Source of the DNA: Lachnospiraceae bacterium
Lineage (GTDB): Bacteria > Bacillota > Clostridia > Lachnospirales > Lachnospiraceae
NCBI GenBank assembly: GCA_910573755.1
Contig: CAJTBO010000001.1
Coordinates: forward strand, 124,001 to 188,000
Reading direction: 5' to 3'
Length of the DNA: 64,000 bases
Shown: in pieces, positions 34,481 through 43,455 of the stretch
Layout: each line of letters begins with the position of its first letter
Numbering within the stretch: position 1 is the stretch's first letter
Position numbers and translations under genes: made by a program
Notes under the pieces: generated by a model
What the model was told of the DNA's origin: nothing
Seen by the model: only the letters and a program-made list of their open reading frames with translations
Database searches by the model: none

Positions 34481-36985
34481 TTATTCCACAAGTTCAATGG
34501 AATCCACAATGCTCATCCTGCTGATCTTCCGCAAAGGAATGCAGGTTGCCAGAATACATGCCCCGATGGAAAGGAGCGATGCACAGGCTACAGGAATTAC
34601 AGGAACTGCTGTCAGCCGGATAGTATCCGTTGCCCCGGCCTCCACAAATACGGTACCCAGATATCCGGCGATACTTCCGATTACCGCCGCATTTCTGCCA
34701 TAATAAAATCCTTCCCACAGGAACACCCGAAACAGACTTCCCACACTCATACCCACAGCACGCTGTATTCCGATCTCCATGATCCGGGTATGGATATTGG
34801 TGTACACCGTATTGATAATGTTCAATATCCCGATCAGACCGATGAACAGAATCAATCCCCAGGCCAGAAACCGGATCTGGGCTTCGCTTTCCTCATACTG
34901 GCGGTCCGTCTGTTCATAGGATACCGTAGCTGTCCCCGGTATCCGCCGGCCAAGTTCTTCCAGCACCTGATTGAAAGCGGTTCGGTCAGCGCCGTCTTTC
35001 AGTCCCGGACATAGTTCCGCATAGGTATCCGTTCCTGTAAGACCAGAATAGATCCGGTCGCTGACCAGAACCTGAACGCCGTTTACAAATCCGTTGTTTC
35101 CCACACTGAAATAACCGTCATAGCCGCTCATGGATAATAGTACCGGGAGCTTTTTCCCAGACACAGTGACCGTGCTCCCTTCTTCCACATGGGTCGTTCC
35201 GAAGGAAACCCCATCTATCTCCATGGGGATGGGATTGCGGACCACGCATCCCTCCCCTGCTTTCAGCATGTCAAGCTGCTCTCTTGTCAGCCTGGAAGCG
35301 AATTCATGATCCATCCAGCAGTCATTGAATCCGAAGATCTGAAAGGTTTCGCCAACCCCCAGCACAATATCGGTGTCAATCCCTATGGGCCGGTTCTGTT
35401 CATCCAACTCGTAGAGGGAAAACTGCTGCGCCGCCACGTAATCCACATTTTCTTCCAGTTCCAGCGCTTTTTTCTCCTCCGGTGAGATACCTTCGTACTG
35501 ATTGACGATGGAATAATCTCCCAGGTGTTCTGATAACGAGCCGGATACATCAAGCAGAGACAGAAAACTCTGCAGCGTGATAAAGACAGTAATGCTCATA
35601 ACCAAAGACAGGACGGTTACCGCTGTCCGCCCTTTGCTGCGGCTCAGATTCAGCCTGGCATAATACCGTTCAAAGTTCCGGATCTTTTGGGTCTTCCTTT
35701 TCTTACGTTTCATCTGCCCCCTTGTTCCCGTCATAGCCGTGACCGGCGACACTCCGGCCGCAAACCGGGCCGCCGGGGCTGCCGCCAGAAATGTAAATGC
35801 CAGAGTTACAAAGGCACTGACCAGCAGATATCCCCATTTCCCTGTACTGTTGGCGTCTATCAACGCCTGAAGCTGTTCTCTGCTTCCTGCCAGAAACATC
35901 TCCGGCGAAAGCTGATTTAATGCCGCGGTCAGAATCCCCTTTGCGGACAGACAGCCAAGCAGCAGACCAGCGGGAATCCCTGCCATACACAACAGCAATA
36001 TCTCTGCAACAACCACACGATACAGCTGCCCTTTCTCTGCACCGATGGCCCTGAGCGTACCATACTGCCCGATCCGCCCGGATACGGCGATTTTCAGAAT
36101 ATTATAGACCACCAGCCCGGCTGCCAGCAGAATCAGGGCAACGACCAGTACCCCCACGAACATCAGCCAGGAAAAACCGGCATCATCCATGGACAATTCC
36201 GAATCGGCCGCCTCCGAACGGTAAGAAATACCGAGCGCATTCAAAAGGGGGATATTGTAAAGAGTGTCCAGCTCATGAATCTCCAGCCTTTCGCAGAGGT
36301 CATCCATCACAGCCTGAAAGTTTTTTCCGTCTTCGGTGCGGATATCCATATTATAATAGAGATACTCCGGCGGAAGAACCGCCTCCGCCGTCCCCTGTCC
36401 GGCAAGGCCCAGAATATGGCCGCCGGTATAACCCAGAAAATTACTCTCTGTAATCCCTGTCAGAGTAAACTCCGCCGTATAGTCACAGGCATCCACTACG
36501 ATCCCATGACGCAGGGCCTTGGAAAGGGAAAGGCTGACGGGATCCCCAATCTTCCCGTCAAATCCCAGAAACTGCAGGGCGTCTTCCGGCAAAGCCAGCT
36601 CCATAGGAGCTTCGGGCAGCCTCCCCTTCACAAGACGGGAATATGCGGGCCTGGTGGCAATCCCTCCGTCCCAGTATTCCGCCAGATCCAGAGAAAGCTG
36701 GTCATTCAACTTATGATCTCCCAGCGGGACAAAACGGCCGGTGTAGGACAGACGGGAATCATTCTCCAGTATCTGTGCCTTTTCTTCCGTAAGCTGCACA
36801 AAGGTTGCGTAGCGGTCCCCGCCGATGGTGACTGCCTGCTGCTGGCGCATGGCAGAGAGGACACCGACGGACTGTCCTGCCGCAGTGGTCATCATGGTGG
36901 ACAGGATCACTGCAATGAGGATCAGAAAAGAAGTCAGCTTCTGCGAAATCACTTCCTTAAGCGCCAGAGTAAGATAGCTTTTCAT
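34481..36985 (-). CDS. ABC transporter permease, MacB/FtsX type
   Basis: 834 residues. An N-terminal helix (residues 16-38), a large extracytoplasmic domain, three helices forming the first FtsX core (about 275-425, 'AGLVVYNILKIAVSGRIGQYGTLRAIGAEKGQLYRVV'), a second extracytoplasmic domain, and a C-terminal FtsX core ('LNIINTVYTNIHTRIMEIGIQRAVGMS'). This is the type VII, mechanotransmission-type ABC fold, used for peptide efflux, lipoprotein handling or antibiotic sensing. It overlaps its ATPase by 4 bp. Not BceB-like in size (usually about 640). Confidence 0.9.
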   Translation of the reverse strand: MKSYLTLALKEVISQKLTSFLILIAVILSTMMTTAAGQSVGVLSAMRQQQAVTIGGDRYATFVQLTEEKAQILENDSRLSYTGRFVPLGDHKLNDQLSLDLAEYWDGGIATRPAYSRLVKGRLPEAPMELALPEDALQFLGFDGKIGDPVSLSLSKALRHGIVVDACDYTAEFTLTGITESNFLGYTGGHILGLAGQGTAEAVLPPEYLYYNMDIRTEDGKNFQAVMDDLCERLEIHELDTLYNIPLLNALGISYRSEAADSELSMDDAGFSWLMFVGVLVVALILLAAGLVVYNILKIAVSGRIGQYGTLRAIGAEKGQLYRVVVAEILLLCMAGIPAGLLLGCLSAKGILTAALNQLSPEMFLAGSREQLQALIDANSTGKWGYLLVSAFVTLAFTFLAAAPAARFAAGVSPVTAMTGTRGQMKRKKRKTQKIRNFERYYARLNLSRSKGRTAVTVLSLVMSITVFITLQSFLSLLDVSGSLSEHLGDYSIVNQYEGISPEEKKALELEENVDYVAAQQFSLYELDEQNRPIGIDTDIVLGVGETFQIFGFNDCWMDHEFASRLTREQLDMLKAGEGCVVRNPIPMEIDGVSFGTTHVEEGSTVTVSGKKLPVLLSMSGYDGYFSVGNNGFVNGVQVLVSDRIYSGLTGTDTYAELCPGLKDGADRTAFNQVLEELGRRIPGTATVSYEQTDRQYEESEAQIRFLAWGLILFIGLIGILNIINTVYTNIHTRIMEIGIQRAVGMSVGSLFRVFLWEGFYYGRNAAVIGSIAGYLGTVFVEAGATDTIRLTAVPVIPVACASLLSIGACILATCIPLRKISRMSIVDSIELVE

Positions 36986-37656
36986 CTTCCGCCCACCTCC
37001 GTCAGTATGCCGTCCACAATGGAAAACCGCCGGTCGGCCATTCCTGCCATGCGATTGTCATGGGTGATGATAACCAGTGTTTTTCCCATTTTTTCATGTA
37101 TTGCACTGAGCATTTCCATCACTTCCCCTCCGCTTCTGCTGTCCAGATTTCCCGTTGGTTCGTCCGCGAAGATCACGTCCGGCTGTGCAATCAGCGCACG
37201 GGCAATGGCCACCCTCTGCTGCTGCCCGCCGGAAAGCTCATGGGGCAGATGGGTCAGCCTGCTGCCGATCCCAAGCAGCTGCATGAGCTGTTCCAGATAC
37301 GCCTCATCCGGCTGCTTTTTGTCAAGAAGCAACGGCATCAGGATGTTTTCCCGCGCAGTCAGAACCGGAAGCAGATGAAACTGCTGAAAGACAAACCCGA
37401 TGCTCCTGCGGCGCAGTGCAGATCGTTCCCGGTCAGAAAGGCTGTAAATATTCTGACCGTCATAAGTCAGCCGGCCGGAAGTCGGCTGATCCAATCCGGA
37501 TAGCAGATGGAGCAGGGTACTTTTCCCACTTCCTGACGGGCCTGTAATCGAAATAAAATCACCCGGCATGATCTGAAACGAAGCCCGGTCCAGCGCCGTT
37601 ACCCGGCTTTCCCCTTCACCATAAATTTTTGAAAGCTCATTTGCTTCAATTTTCAT
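36982..37656 (-). CDS. ABC transporter ATP-binding protein, MacB/LolD type
   Basis: 224 residues with all ABC motifs: Walker A 'GPSGSGKST' near residue 40, Q-loop 'FVFQQFHLLP', signature 'LSGGQQQRVAIARAL' near 142, Walker B 'DVIFADEPTGNLD' and switch His 'VIITHD'. The family drives FtsX-type permeases. The gene is preceded by a direct-repeat operator shared with the promoter of the two-component system that lies just upstream, so its expression is probably induced by that system. Confidence 0.95.
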   Translation of the reverse strand: MKIEANELSKIYGEGESRVTALDRASFQIMPGDFISITGPSGSGKSTLLHLLSGLDQPTSGRLTYDGQNIYSLSDRERSALRRRSIGFVFQQFHLLPVLTARENILMPLLLDKKQPDEAYLEQLMQLLGIGSRLTHLPHELSGGQQQRVAIARALIAQPDVIFADEPTGNLDSRSGGEVMEMLSAIHEKMGKTLVIITHDNRMAGMADRRFSIVDGILTEVGGR

Positions 37657-37736
37657 AAGAATACGCTCTCCTTATCATCATTTTGCATCTGCATAAACAG
37701 GGACTGCCTGTGTGCATGCTTTATGCTGTAAAAAAG

Positions 37737-37768
37737 AGTGTAATGGATAAATCTCAAGAAACGCTCAA
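37737..37768 (-). promoter_or_regulatory. Promoter with direct-repeat operator for the ABC genes
   Basis: Minus strand: TTGAGC and TTGAGA, 11 bp apart start to start, followed by TTT, with TACACT 20 bp after the first box. The same design (two TTGAGA 11 bp apart, TATAAT 20 bp after the first) occurs upstream of the response regulator gene. Its first box overlaps the stop codon of the histidine kinase gene. An 11-bp phase is typical of OmpR-family binding. Confidence 0.55.
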
Positions 37769-38853
37769 GATTTGATGGTATTAAAAAATGCCGCAGCCGC
37801 CCCTCCGCCTTCCGGTCTGTTCTCCAGACAGAGTTTCCCGCCGTGTTTCAAGCACAGCAGGCTGCTGCTGTACAGCCCCATACCAAAATGCTCTGCATTT
37901 CCCTCCATTTTCCCAAAGGGTTTCGGTCCGTTCTTCACCAGTTCAGGCGGAAAACCGGGTCCGTCATCCACAATCGTAAGGCACAGCATCTTTTGGGTCT
38001 GCACAAGACGGATTTCCAGTTTTCTGCGGGCAAAACGCGCCGCATTTCCAATCAGGTTTTCTGCCACGGTCAAAAAGATTCCATGGTCTATCCTGACAAT
38101 CCCCAGATCCGATACAGGCAGTATGAGATCAAGTCCGGGCGCAAGCAGATGTGCAGTCTCTTGCAATTCTTCCAAAAGGGCAGATCCGTCTGTGTCACAA
38201 AGCTGCACCTGTATCTGTTCCAGCCTCTGGATGCTGCTCATAGCCTCCACATACTGTTCCACCCGCAGCACATAGCGTTCCATCCTCTCCAGCGTGTGTT
38301 CATCCGCCCTTCCTCCTTTCATCAGCTTCACGCTCCCCTTCAGAACCGTCACCGGATTGCGCAGGTCATGGGCAAAGGCCGCATTGAGTCTTTTGCGTTC
38401 CTCCGCCTGCTGCCAAAGCTTTCGGTTTGTTTCCAAAAGCTCTTTTCGCATCACCTCAAATGCGGCACATATCTGCCCCAGTTCATCTGCCGATGCCTCC
38501 GGCATGGAAAAGTCCAGGTCATGATTTCGGATGCGCTCAGTTCCCATTTTCAGAATTTCAATGGGGGATTTCAGCTTCAGATGATAAAACAGAATCCCGG
38601 CAATGCCCAGTCCGCCTGCCGGAAACAGTACCGCCGAAAGCAGCCGGACGCCGTCCAGCAGCTCCAGAATCTGCATCTGTTCCTGATCCGGTCCGGCCAG
38701 CTCTGCAACCGTGCCGCCGGAATCAATGGCAATTCCTCCCTGAGGATACCTCTCTGCAATTCTTCCGCATAACAGATATACTCCCAGTATAAGCAAAAGC
38801 GCAGTCACCAGGCAGAAAACGGACAGCAGAAAAAAGCACCGCTTCAGCCCCAT
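37765..38853 (-). CDS. Sensor histidine kinase
   Basis: 362 residues from the ATG at 38853 (GGAAGGG upstream; the ATG at 38871 is an alternative). Two transmembrane helices (about 6-28 and 90-108) flank a short outer loop, then a HAMP-like linker, the DHp box 'AAFAHDLRNPVTVLKGSVKL' with phospho-accepting His, and the ATPase domain with 'NLIGNAARFAR' (N box) and 'VDDGPGFPPE' (G1). It starts 5 bp after the response regulator stop. It likely senses envelope stress or an antimicrobial and phosphorylates its partner. Confidence 0.9.
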   Translation of the reverse strand: MGLKRCFFLLSVFCLVTALLLILGVYLLCGRIAERYPQGGIAIDSGGTVAELAGPDQEQMQILELLDGVRLLSAVLFPAGGLGIAGILFYHLKLKSPIEILKMGTERIRNHDLDFSMPEASADELGQICAAFEVMRKELLETNRKLWQQAEERKRLNAAFAHDLRNPVTVLKGSVKLMKGGRADEHTLERMERYVLRVEQYVEAMSSIQRLEQIQVQLCDTDGSALLEELQETAHLLAPGLDLILPVSDLGIVRIDHGIFLTVAENLIGNAARFARRKLEIRLVQTQKMLCLTIVDDGPGFPPELVKNGPKPFGKMEGNAEHFGMGLYSSSLLCLKHGGKLCLENRPEGGGAAAAFFNTIKS

Positions 38854-38858
38854 ATTTT

Positions 38859-39530
38859 TCAGCCCTTCCATCGGTACCCGCACCCCCAGACTGTTTCGAT
38901 ATAAGCAGTAAATGTATGGGCTGCCAGCTTTGCCCGGATTTTCCGGACATGCTCCATGACCACATCGCTGCTGCCCTCCCCGTCGATTCCCCACACACTC
39001 TCATAAATACGCTCCCGGTCAAACACCTGTCCTGTGTGCAATGAAAGCAGCTCCAGGATATCAAACTCCCGTCTGGAAAATGTCACCGGCTCCCCGTTTA
39101 CCGTGACCGTGCGGGCTGTATAATCAATGGCAAGCTCCCCAAAAAACTTTACCGCAGAAATGTTCTGCCGCCGCTGTTCCCTCCGCAGATGAGCGGCAAC
39201 CCTTGCACCCAGTTCGTCCAAATCAAAGGGCTTTACAATATAGTCATCTCCGCCTGCCTGAAACCCCACAATCTGATCTGCAGATTCTATACGGGCTGTC
39301 AGGAAAAGAATCGGACAAGTCACATGGTTTCGTATGTTTCTGCAGACGGAAAGACCGTCCATACCGGGCATATTGATATCCAGCAGAATCAGGTCCGGCT
39401 GCATCTGTGCTTTTTGAATCGCTTCCTTCCCATTATAAGCAGTCAAAACATCATACTCTTCAGAAAAATAACTTCTCATCATATCCACAATTCCCTGCTC
39501 ATCATCCACAATCAATAATTTCCTTTTCAT
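38859..39530 (-). CDS. Response regulator, OmpR/PhoB family
   Basis: 223 residues from the ATG at 39530 (GGAAGGTGG upstream). Receiver domain: acidic pair 'VDDEQ' near residue 8, phospho-Asp in 'LILLDINMPGMDG' near 50, Thr/Ala in 'FLTARIES' and Lys in 'IVKPFD'. The winged-helix DNA-binding domain occupies 125-223 ('FSRREFDILELLSLHTGQVFDRERIYESVWG ... VWGCGYRW'). The TTGAGA direct repeats before this gene and before the ABC genes are its probable sites. Confidence 0.95.
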   Translation of the reverse strand: MKRKLLIVDDEQGIVDMMRSYFSEEYDVLTAYNGKEAIQKAQMQPDLILLDINMPGMDGLSVCRNIRNHVTCPILFLTARIESADQIVGFQAGGDDYIVKPFDLDELGARVAAHLRREQRRQNISAVKFFGELAIDYTARTVTVNGEPVTFSRREFDILELLSLHTGQVFDRERIYESVWGIDGEGSSDVVMEHVRKIRAKLAAHTFTAYIETVWGCGYRWKG

Positions 39531-39558
39531 ACTTTCCACCTTCCACAGAGATTTTTTT

Positions 39559-39590
39559 ATTATATCACAGAAATCTCAAAGAATTCTCAA
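39559..39590 (-). promoter_or_regulatory. Promoter with direct-repeat operator for the two-component system
   Basis: Minus strand: TTGAGAATTCTTTGAGATTT (two TTGAGA boxes 11 bp apart, starting at 39590), then TATAAT (39564-39559) 20 bp after the first box. Matches the layout at 37737-37768, suggesting autoregulation and shared control. Confidence 0.6.
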
Positions 39591-39625
39591 CCATCATAAA
39601 AAGGTACGGAAATCAATTAATTGCA

Positions 39626-39772
39626 TTAAATTGAAAAAATATTTTTTATACTTTTCCCCAGTAGTTCAATTTTTCCGATTTTTTCTAAATCCTTTCTTAA
39701 TTTTTCTCCGTTATTGTCTTTTCCGGCAATCACTTTTACAATCTTTGTCCCTGGAATAAGCTGCTTTTTCAT
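39626..39772 (-). CDS. Small basic protein of 48 residues
   Basis: ATG preceded by AAAGGAGGTGACAG, a near-perfect ribosome binding site. The sequence starts MKKQLIPGTKIVKVIAGK and continues with many Lys, Glu and Ile residues; no transmembrane segment. It lies between the two-component system and a truncated Rgg-like regulator. Not recognised; the start signal makes expression likely. Confidence 0.5.
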   Translation of the reverse strand: MKKQLIPGTKIVKVIAGKDNNGEKLRKDLEKIGKIELLGKSIKNIFSI

Positions 39773-39964
39773 TCTGTCACCTCCTTTTGTGGAATAAGGT
39801 CATTATACATTCCCTATCTCTTTGCACACAAAAAGTCCGAGTATTCCGACTAAAAAGTATTTCTATATGATATAATGAACAAAATAAAGGTGACTGAGTG
39901 TGAAAAAACAAGAATTATCATTGCCGTTTATACCTGAATGAAACGAAAGGAAGGAATCATTAGC

Positions 39965-40045
39965 ATGAAAAACTACGGTTCAACTGTCCGTCAGATTAGA
40001 CTAAGTAAAGGTTTTAGTCAATTTCCCGACAGCCCCTTTTTATAG
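39965..40045 (+). pseudogene. N-terminal scrap of an Rgg/XRE-type regulator
   Basis: 26 codons: 'MKNYGSTVRQIRLSKGFSQ' is the typical start of Rgg-like XRE regulators, then unrelated residues and a stop. GGAAGGA precedes the ATG. The rest of the helix-turn-helix and the peptide-binding TPR part are gone. A TATAAT at about 39871 may be its old promoter. Confidence 0.5.
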
Positions 40046-40119
40046 AAAAAGATTGGAGTGTGATATTATTTGCTGCTGATAAGAAGAAACTGCTCAAAGC
40101 TATTTGAACAATACTGATA

Positions 40120-40403
40120 AATTTAGTACATAGGGGAAATTGCCCCGTACGCCTTACCATCTAAATCAATAACCAGACAAATGCTGCCATTGTGTTTCGG
40201 GATTTCTTCCGCAACAACAAGTATTTCCTTCCCCTTGTAATTTTCAATATGCCATTCTGAAGATGAAAGAAAAGTAAGCGGATCAATATCTTTCTGGGCG
40301 GTTGAAGTTTTAATAATTGGTCCATAATTTTATTCCACTTTTTATTCATTCCGGCATCTTTTCTATAATTTTCTATGGCAATCGGATTATACGGCGATAA
40401 CAA
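40120..40403 (-). pseudogene. Frame-shifted small hypothetical protein
   Basis: One frame starts near 40400 ('SPYNPIAIENYRKDAGMNKKWNK') and another takes over at about 40330 ('NYGPIIKTSTAQKDIDPLTFLSSSEWHIENYKGKEILVVAEEIPKHNGSICLVIDLDGK') to a TAA at 40120. The join needs a frameshift, so the gene looks broken. The second part resembles immunity-type or SMI1-like small proteins. It partly overlaps the end of the SUMF1-like gene. Confidence 0.4.
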
Positions 40404-41329
40404 AAGTAATTTTTCGACAAACCAGGATGACGTTCATTGACCGGTTTGCGATAAAAGGCAGTATAGCAAGGCAGGACATATATTGCCCCATCGCCGCCGC
40501 AAAGGGAACATCCGCCATCCCCGCCTTTTGTATAGGATGTATTATCAATGATTTCATTTTTATATGAATCGTATGCCATAAACAGCCCCAGCATATTCGG
40601 CTGATCCAATATTGTATTTTCCTCGGTATTTCCGACAGCGCCCACATTATAAATTTCTCTCAGCACATCACATAATATATCACCCCACCAGAACAATGTG
40701 CGTGTGCCGCCGTTACAAAGATATTCCCATTCATCTTCTGTCGGCAGCGTAAAAGGGCCTCCTTTCAGTGAGAGGACAGCCTGCGCCAGAGATGGCGCAT
40801 CCTCGTCCAGCTGGCGGCTGTCCACCTCTACAATCATATCTCCAATATCGGCAGTACGCAACGGCGATAGGCAACTGGACAGATGTTCGTTCCATTTTGC
40901 CAGGAATCCCTCCCAGCTTGCGTAACCCTTCTCTTCTATGTCTTTGTTCATCTGCTCTAATTCTTCTGCCAGTTCCGCACGCAATTCATCGGCTTTCACA
41001 GAATCGCCGTTTTCTTCTGCTTCGTCGATCTGTTCCTGATAGTCATCTTTTAAATTTTCCATTTCTTCCTCATAGTAATACTCATGACCGGAAGAAAATT
41101 CTTTCCGCAGACCCTCTAATACGCCATCTCCCAGAGGACACCTGTCCGTATCCCATCCTAAAGTGACATTTTTCCTGCCGGGTACAAAAATAAACTGGGA
41201 ACCCTCATATTCCAGAAGCCATGTTTCCCGTTCTGCTCCATCCGTACCGGTTTTGATTGTTTTTATAAATTGAAAGCCTATCCCCAATGATTCAATACGA
41301 GAACGAATATTGTTTAATAATTCCGACAT
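40373..41329 (-). CDS. SUMF1/formylglycine-generating-enzyme-like protein
   Basis: 318 residues from the ATG at 41329 (AAGGAGA upstream). The C-terminal half carries the C-type-lectin-like SUMF1 signature 'FTLPTEDEWEYLCNGGTRTLFWWGD' near residue 190 and ends 'FCYRRIIRLP'. A coiled, acidic stretch rich in Glu (about 95-145) precedes it. True formylglycine-generating enzymes need two catalytic cysteines; 'SLCGGDG' near 280 offers one, so activity is doubtful. In the context of immunity-like genes it may be a structural or immunity protein. Confidence 0.6.
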   Translation of the reverse strand: MSELLNNIRSRIESLGIGFQFIKTIKTGTDGAERETWLLEYEGSQFIFVPGRKNVTLGWDTDRCPLGDGVLEGLRKEFSSGHEYYYEEEMENLKDDYQEQIDEAEENGDSVKADELRAELAEELEQMNKDIEEKGYASWEGFLAKWNEHLSSCLSPLRTADIGDMIVEVDSRQLDEDAPSLAQAVLSLKGGPFTLPTEDEWEYLCNGGTRTLFWWGDILCDVLREIYNVGAVGNTEENTILDQPNMLGLFMAYDSYKNEIIDNTSYTKGGDGGCSLCGGDGAIYVLPCYTAFYRKPVNERHPGLSKNYFCYRRIIRLP

Positions 41330-41387
41330 AGCAAATCTCCTTTTTGAAAATATAAGTATGTTAAGATGTTTGTGTGCTTTTAGTAAA

Positions 41388-41894
41388 TCACTTTTCCCAT
41401 GGGAAACCATACTTGGGCCGGGGGCGGTTCAGGTGGCTGTAATCCATCAGAACAGTCTGGATCAATGCCTGAGGACAATCCATTGTGTTGATTGCAACAT
41501 CAAGACCATACCGAACAGCAATTTTAGCCAGACCTTTCCGCAGGCGTGTAGTGCAGTTCATAGACTCCCCGGTCAAACACCCCCGCTTCCCACCGTTTAT
41601 CCAAAAACTGTTCATATAAAGCAGGGGCTACACGGTAAGCCAGCAGGGGCAGGCTGCTCACATATTTCTTTGCGATCCAATCATCCGAAATCCCGCGTAT
41701 GAAATCCCGAGAAGCCTCCGATAAAGCCGGGAACTTGTCCATGCTGCTGACCTCCTGTAACATTCCCACCTGGGATGCTGCTCTCCTACACAGCCGCTGA
41801 CAGACAGGATCTGCCTGCTGATCCCCTGCTGCCACCCAGGAGTATCGTTTATTTCGCATATATAATATCCGATTACTTTAAAACGGTCTTTCAT
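41388..41894 (-). pseudogene. Frame-shifted hypothetical gene
   Basis: The start 'MKDRFKVIGYYICEINDTPGWQQ' at 41894 overlaps the preceding ORF (ATGA), the middle ('FPALSEASRDFIRGISDDWIAKKYVSSLPLLAYRVAPALYEQFLDKRWEAGVFDRGVYELHYTPA') is in a second frame, and the end ('LRKGLAKIAVRYGLDVAINTMDCPQALIQTVLMDYSHLNRPRPKYGFPWEK') in a third. Each part reads like protein, so two frameshifts in one former gene of about 165 codons are likely. No family recognised. Confidence 0.45.
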
Positions 41895-42094
41895 TCTTTC
41901 TTTTTACCTTTCCCGATGATAGCTTGGAAAGCTGCCATTGCAGTAGACACAAAGCGTGCCGGCAGTTCCTCCGGATGTACAAGGCCAATCCGCCCCTGTT
42001 CGGGGAAAATCCTGCCGGAAAGCGCCTCCCCATTCCTATCCGTTATCTTTCCGTCTTTTTTGCCAGACCGTGGTAATACCGCATAAACCGGCAT
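41891..42094 (-). CDS. Short hypothetical ORF between island genes
   Basis: 67 codons starting inside the end of the upstream gene and ending at a stop that overlaps the next ATG. The C-terminal part ('ALSGRIFPEQGRIGLVHPEELPARFVSTAMAAFQAII') reads like protein. It could be a remnant or a small coupled gene. No ribosome binding site identified. Confidence 0.25.
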   Translation of the reverse strand: MPVYAVLPRSGKKDGKITDRNGEALSGRIFPEQGRIGLVHPEELPARFVSTAMAAFQAIIGKGKKKE

Positions 42095-43353
42095 ACTTCC
42101 TCATAAGTCTCCCGAATCCTGTCCCGCCGTTTCTCTGCCTCCGGGATCTCCTTTGTCCTAAGAAACAGCTGTGCGTTGCGGTACATCACCGCCATGGCGT
42201 CTCTTGGATCATTGCAGGCACCCGGGAACTCCTTTAAACGTTCTTTCATATAATCGGAATTGTGTCTCACACATTCTTCCAGGTGTGCGTACCCTTCCGT
42301 TTCCTTTCCGTTCAACAAATCCCACACGCCAAACAGATAGTAGTCCGCACGCCAGGGATCTTCCTTTCCTCCTTGATCCAGGTTCCACATGGGCCTGCCG
42401 GTCCTTGGATCTTTCGGGCCTGTTTCACTGGCTTTCAGGTAATCCCGGCGTTCCTCCACAAAATATGTCTCCAGGCTGTCGATCTTCTGCCACTCGGGCA
42501 ATACGCCATCCGCCAGAAATATCAGAATATCATCAAATTTTCTGTTGATACGCTCCACCATGGCAGCGTCCACAGCTTCCATGCCATACTGAATCACGCC
42601 CCAGTCCTTCTGCATCCTTTGGAAATTCTCTCCCTGGCAGATGTGCCCCGGCAGACCTAAGATCCCGTACTGTATGGCATATAGAGGGCAAAGATAACAG
42701 AACATCGCCTCGTATCCGCCGCCTCTGAAATAGCCGATAAATTGGATGCGGGATACCAGGCCGTTCTTCTCCCTCACAAAGGTCTTGGGGCCTGCTTTTT
42801 TCATGCCGTATGCTTTTGCCACAGGAGCGATCTTTGCCTGCAAATTTTCTTTCAGGCGAAGCTTTAGTTCTTCCCCGCACTCTTTCCACTGTTCCGTTGT
42901 CCTTGCATGTTTATAAGGAAAATCCCTTGCCGTTTTCTGTCCGGCAGGTGTCCCCAGCAGGCTTTTCCAGTCAAAAACGATTGTGTCTGTGGGATGGTCT
43001 TTGAGATATGCCTCCCACCGCTGTCTGGCAGGTGCGGTATCCTTATGATAGCCTTCCATGGCTTTCTGTCTTTCACGCATTTCCTCTTCCTGCATTTTTT
43101 CCTCATAATAGCTTGAAACCTTTACCGGACGTCCCTGAGCATGAAAATAATAAGCAACGCCGCTTTGTGTCTTTGCCATCCAATAATAGTTGGCGTCCCA
43201 TAGGGCAGGCATCATCCGTCCTCTGTCTCCCCGGTTGAGGGATTCTTCCAGCTTAGTCTTATTGCTGTTCCACCATGCTTCCCATTCTTCCGGTTCCACT
43301 TCCCCTGCGGCAACACGTAAAAATATCTGTTTCATCTCATCCTGAAAGCTCAT
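42043..43353 (-). CDS. Hypothetical protein of the immunity-gene-like cluster
   Basis: 436 residues from the ATG at 43353, which follows GAGAGGT. Soluble, rich in Trp, Tyr and charged residues, mostly helical by appearance; a central region 'FVREKNGLVSRIQFIGYFRGGGYEAMFCYLCPLYAIQYG' and a C-terminal helical part ('DYYLFGVWDLLNGKETEGYAHLEECVRHNSDYMKERLKEF') stand out, the latter TPR-like. No signal peptide. I do not recognise the family. Its neighbours are SUKH-like and TPR-like proteins. Confidence 0.6.
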   Translation of the reverse strand: MSFQDEMKQIFLRVAAGEVEPEEWEAWWNSNKTKLEESLNRGDRGRMMPALWDANYYWMAKTQSGVAYYFHAQGRPVKVSSYYEEKMQEEEMRERQKAMEGYHKDTAPARQRWEAYLKDHPTDTIVFDWKSLLGTPAGQKTARDFPYKHARTTEQWKECGEELKLRLKENLQAKIAPVAKAYGMKKAGPKTFVREKNGLVSRIQFIGYFRGGGYEAMFCYLCPLYAIQYGILGLPGHICQGENFQRMQKDWGVIQYGMEAVDAAMVERINRKFDDILIFLADGVLPEWQKIDSLETYFVEERRDYLKASETGPKDPRTGRPMWNLDQGGKEDPWRADYYLFGVWDLLNGKETEGYAHLEECVRHNSDYMKERLKEFPGACNDPRDAMAVMYRNAQLFLRTKEIPEAEKRRDRIRETYEEVCRFMRYYHGLAKKTER

Positions 43354-43455
43354 CTTCATACCTCTCATGTTCATCCTGATACGGATTCAGATCAATACCC
43401 ACACAAAATGGATGCCTTCTTTTTCTTCATATCTCTGCCCTATTTCTGCTGTCCC

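Noticed and set aside
37765-38994. Longer form of the histidine kinase
   Set aside because: The extra 40 codons overlap the response regulator and have no start signal; the first transmembrane helix follows directly after the ATG at 38853.
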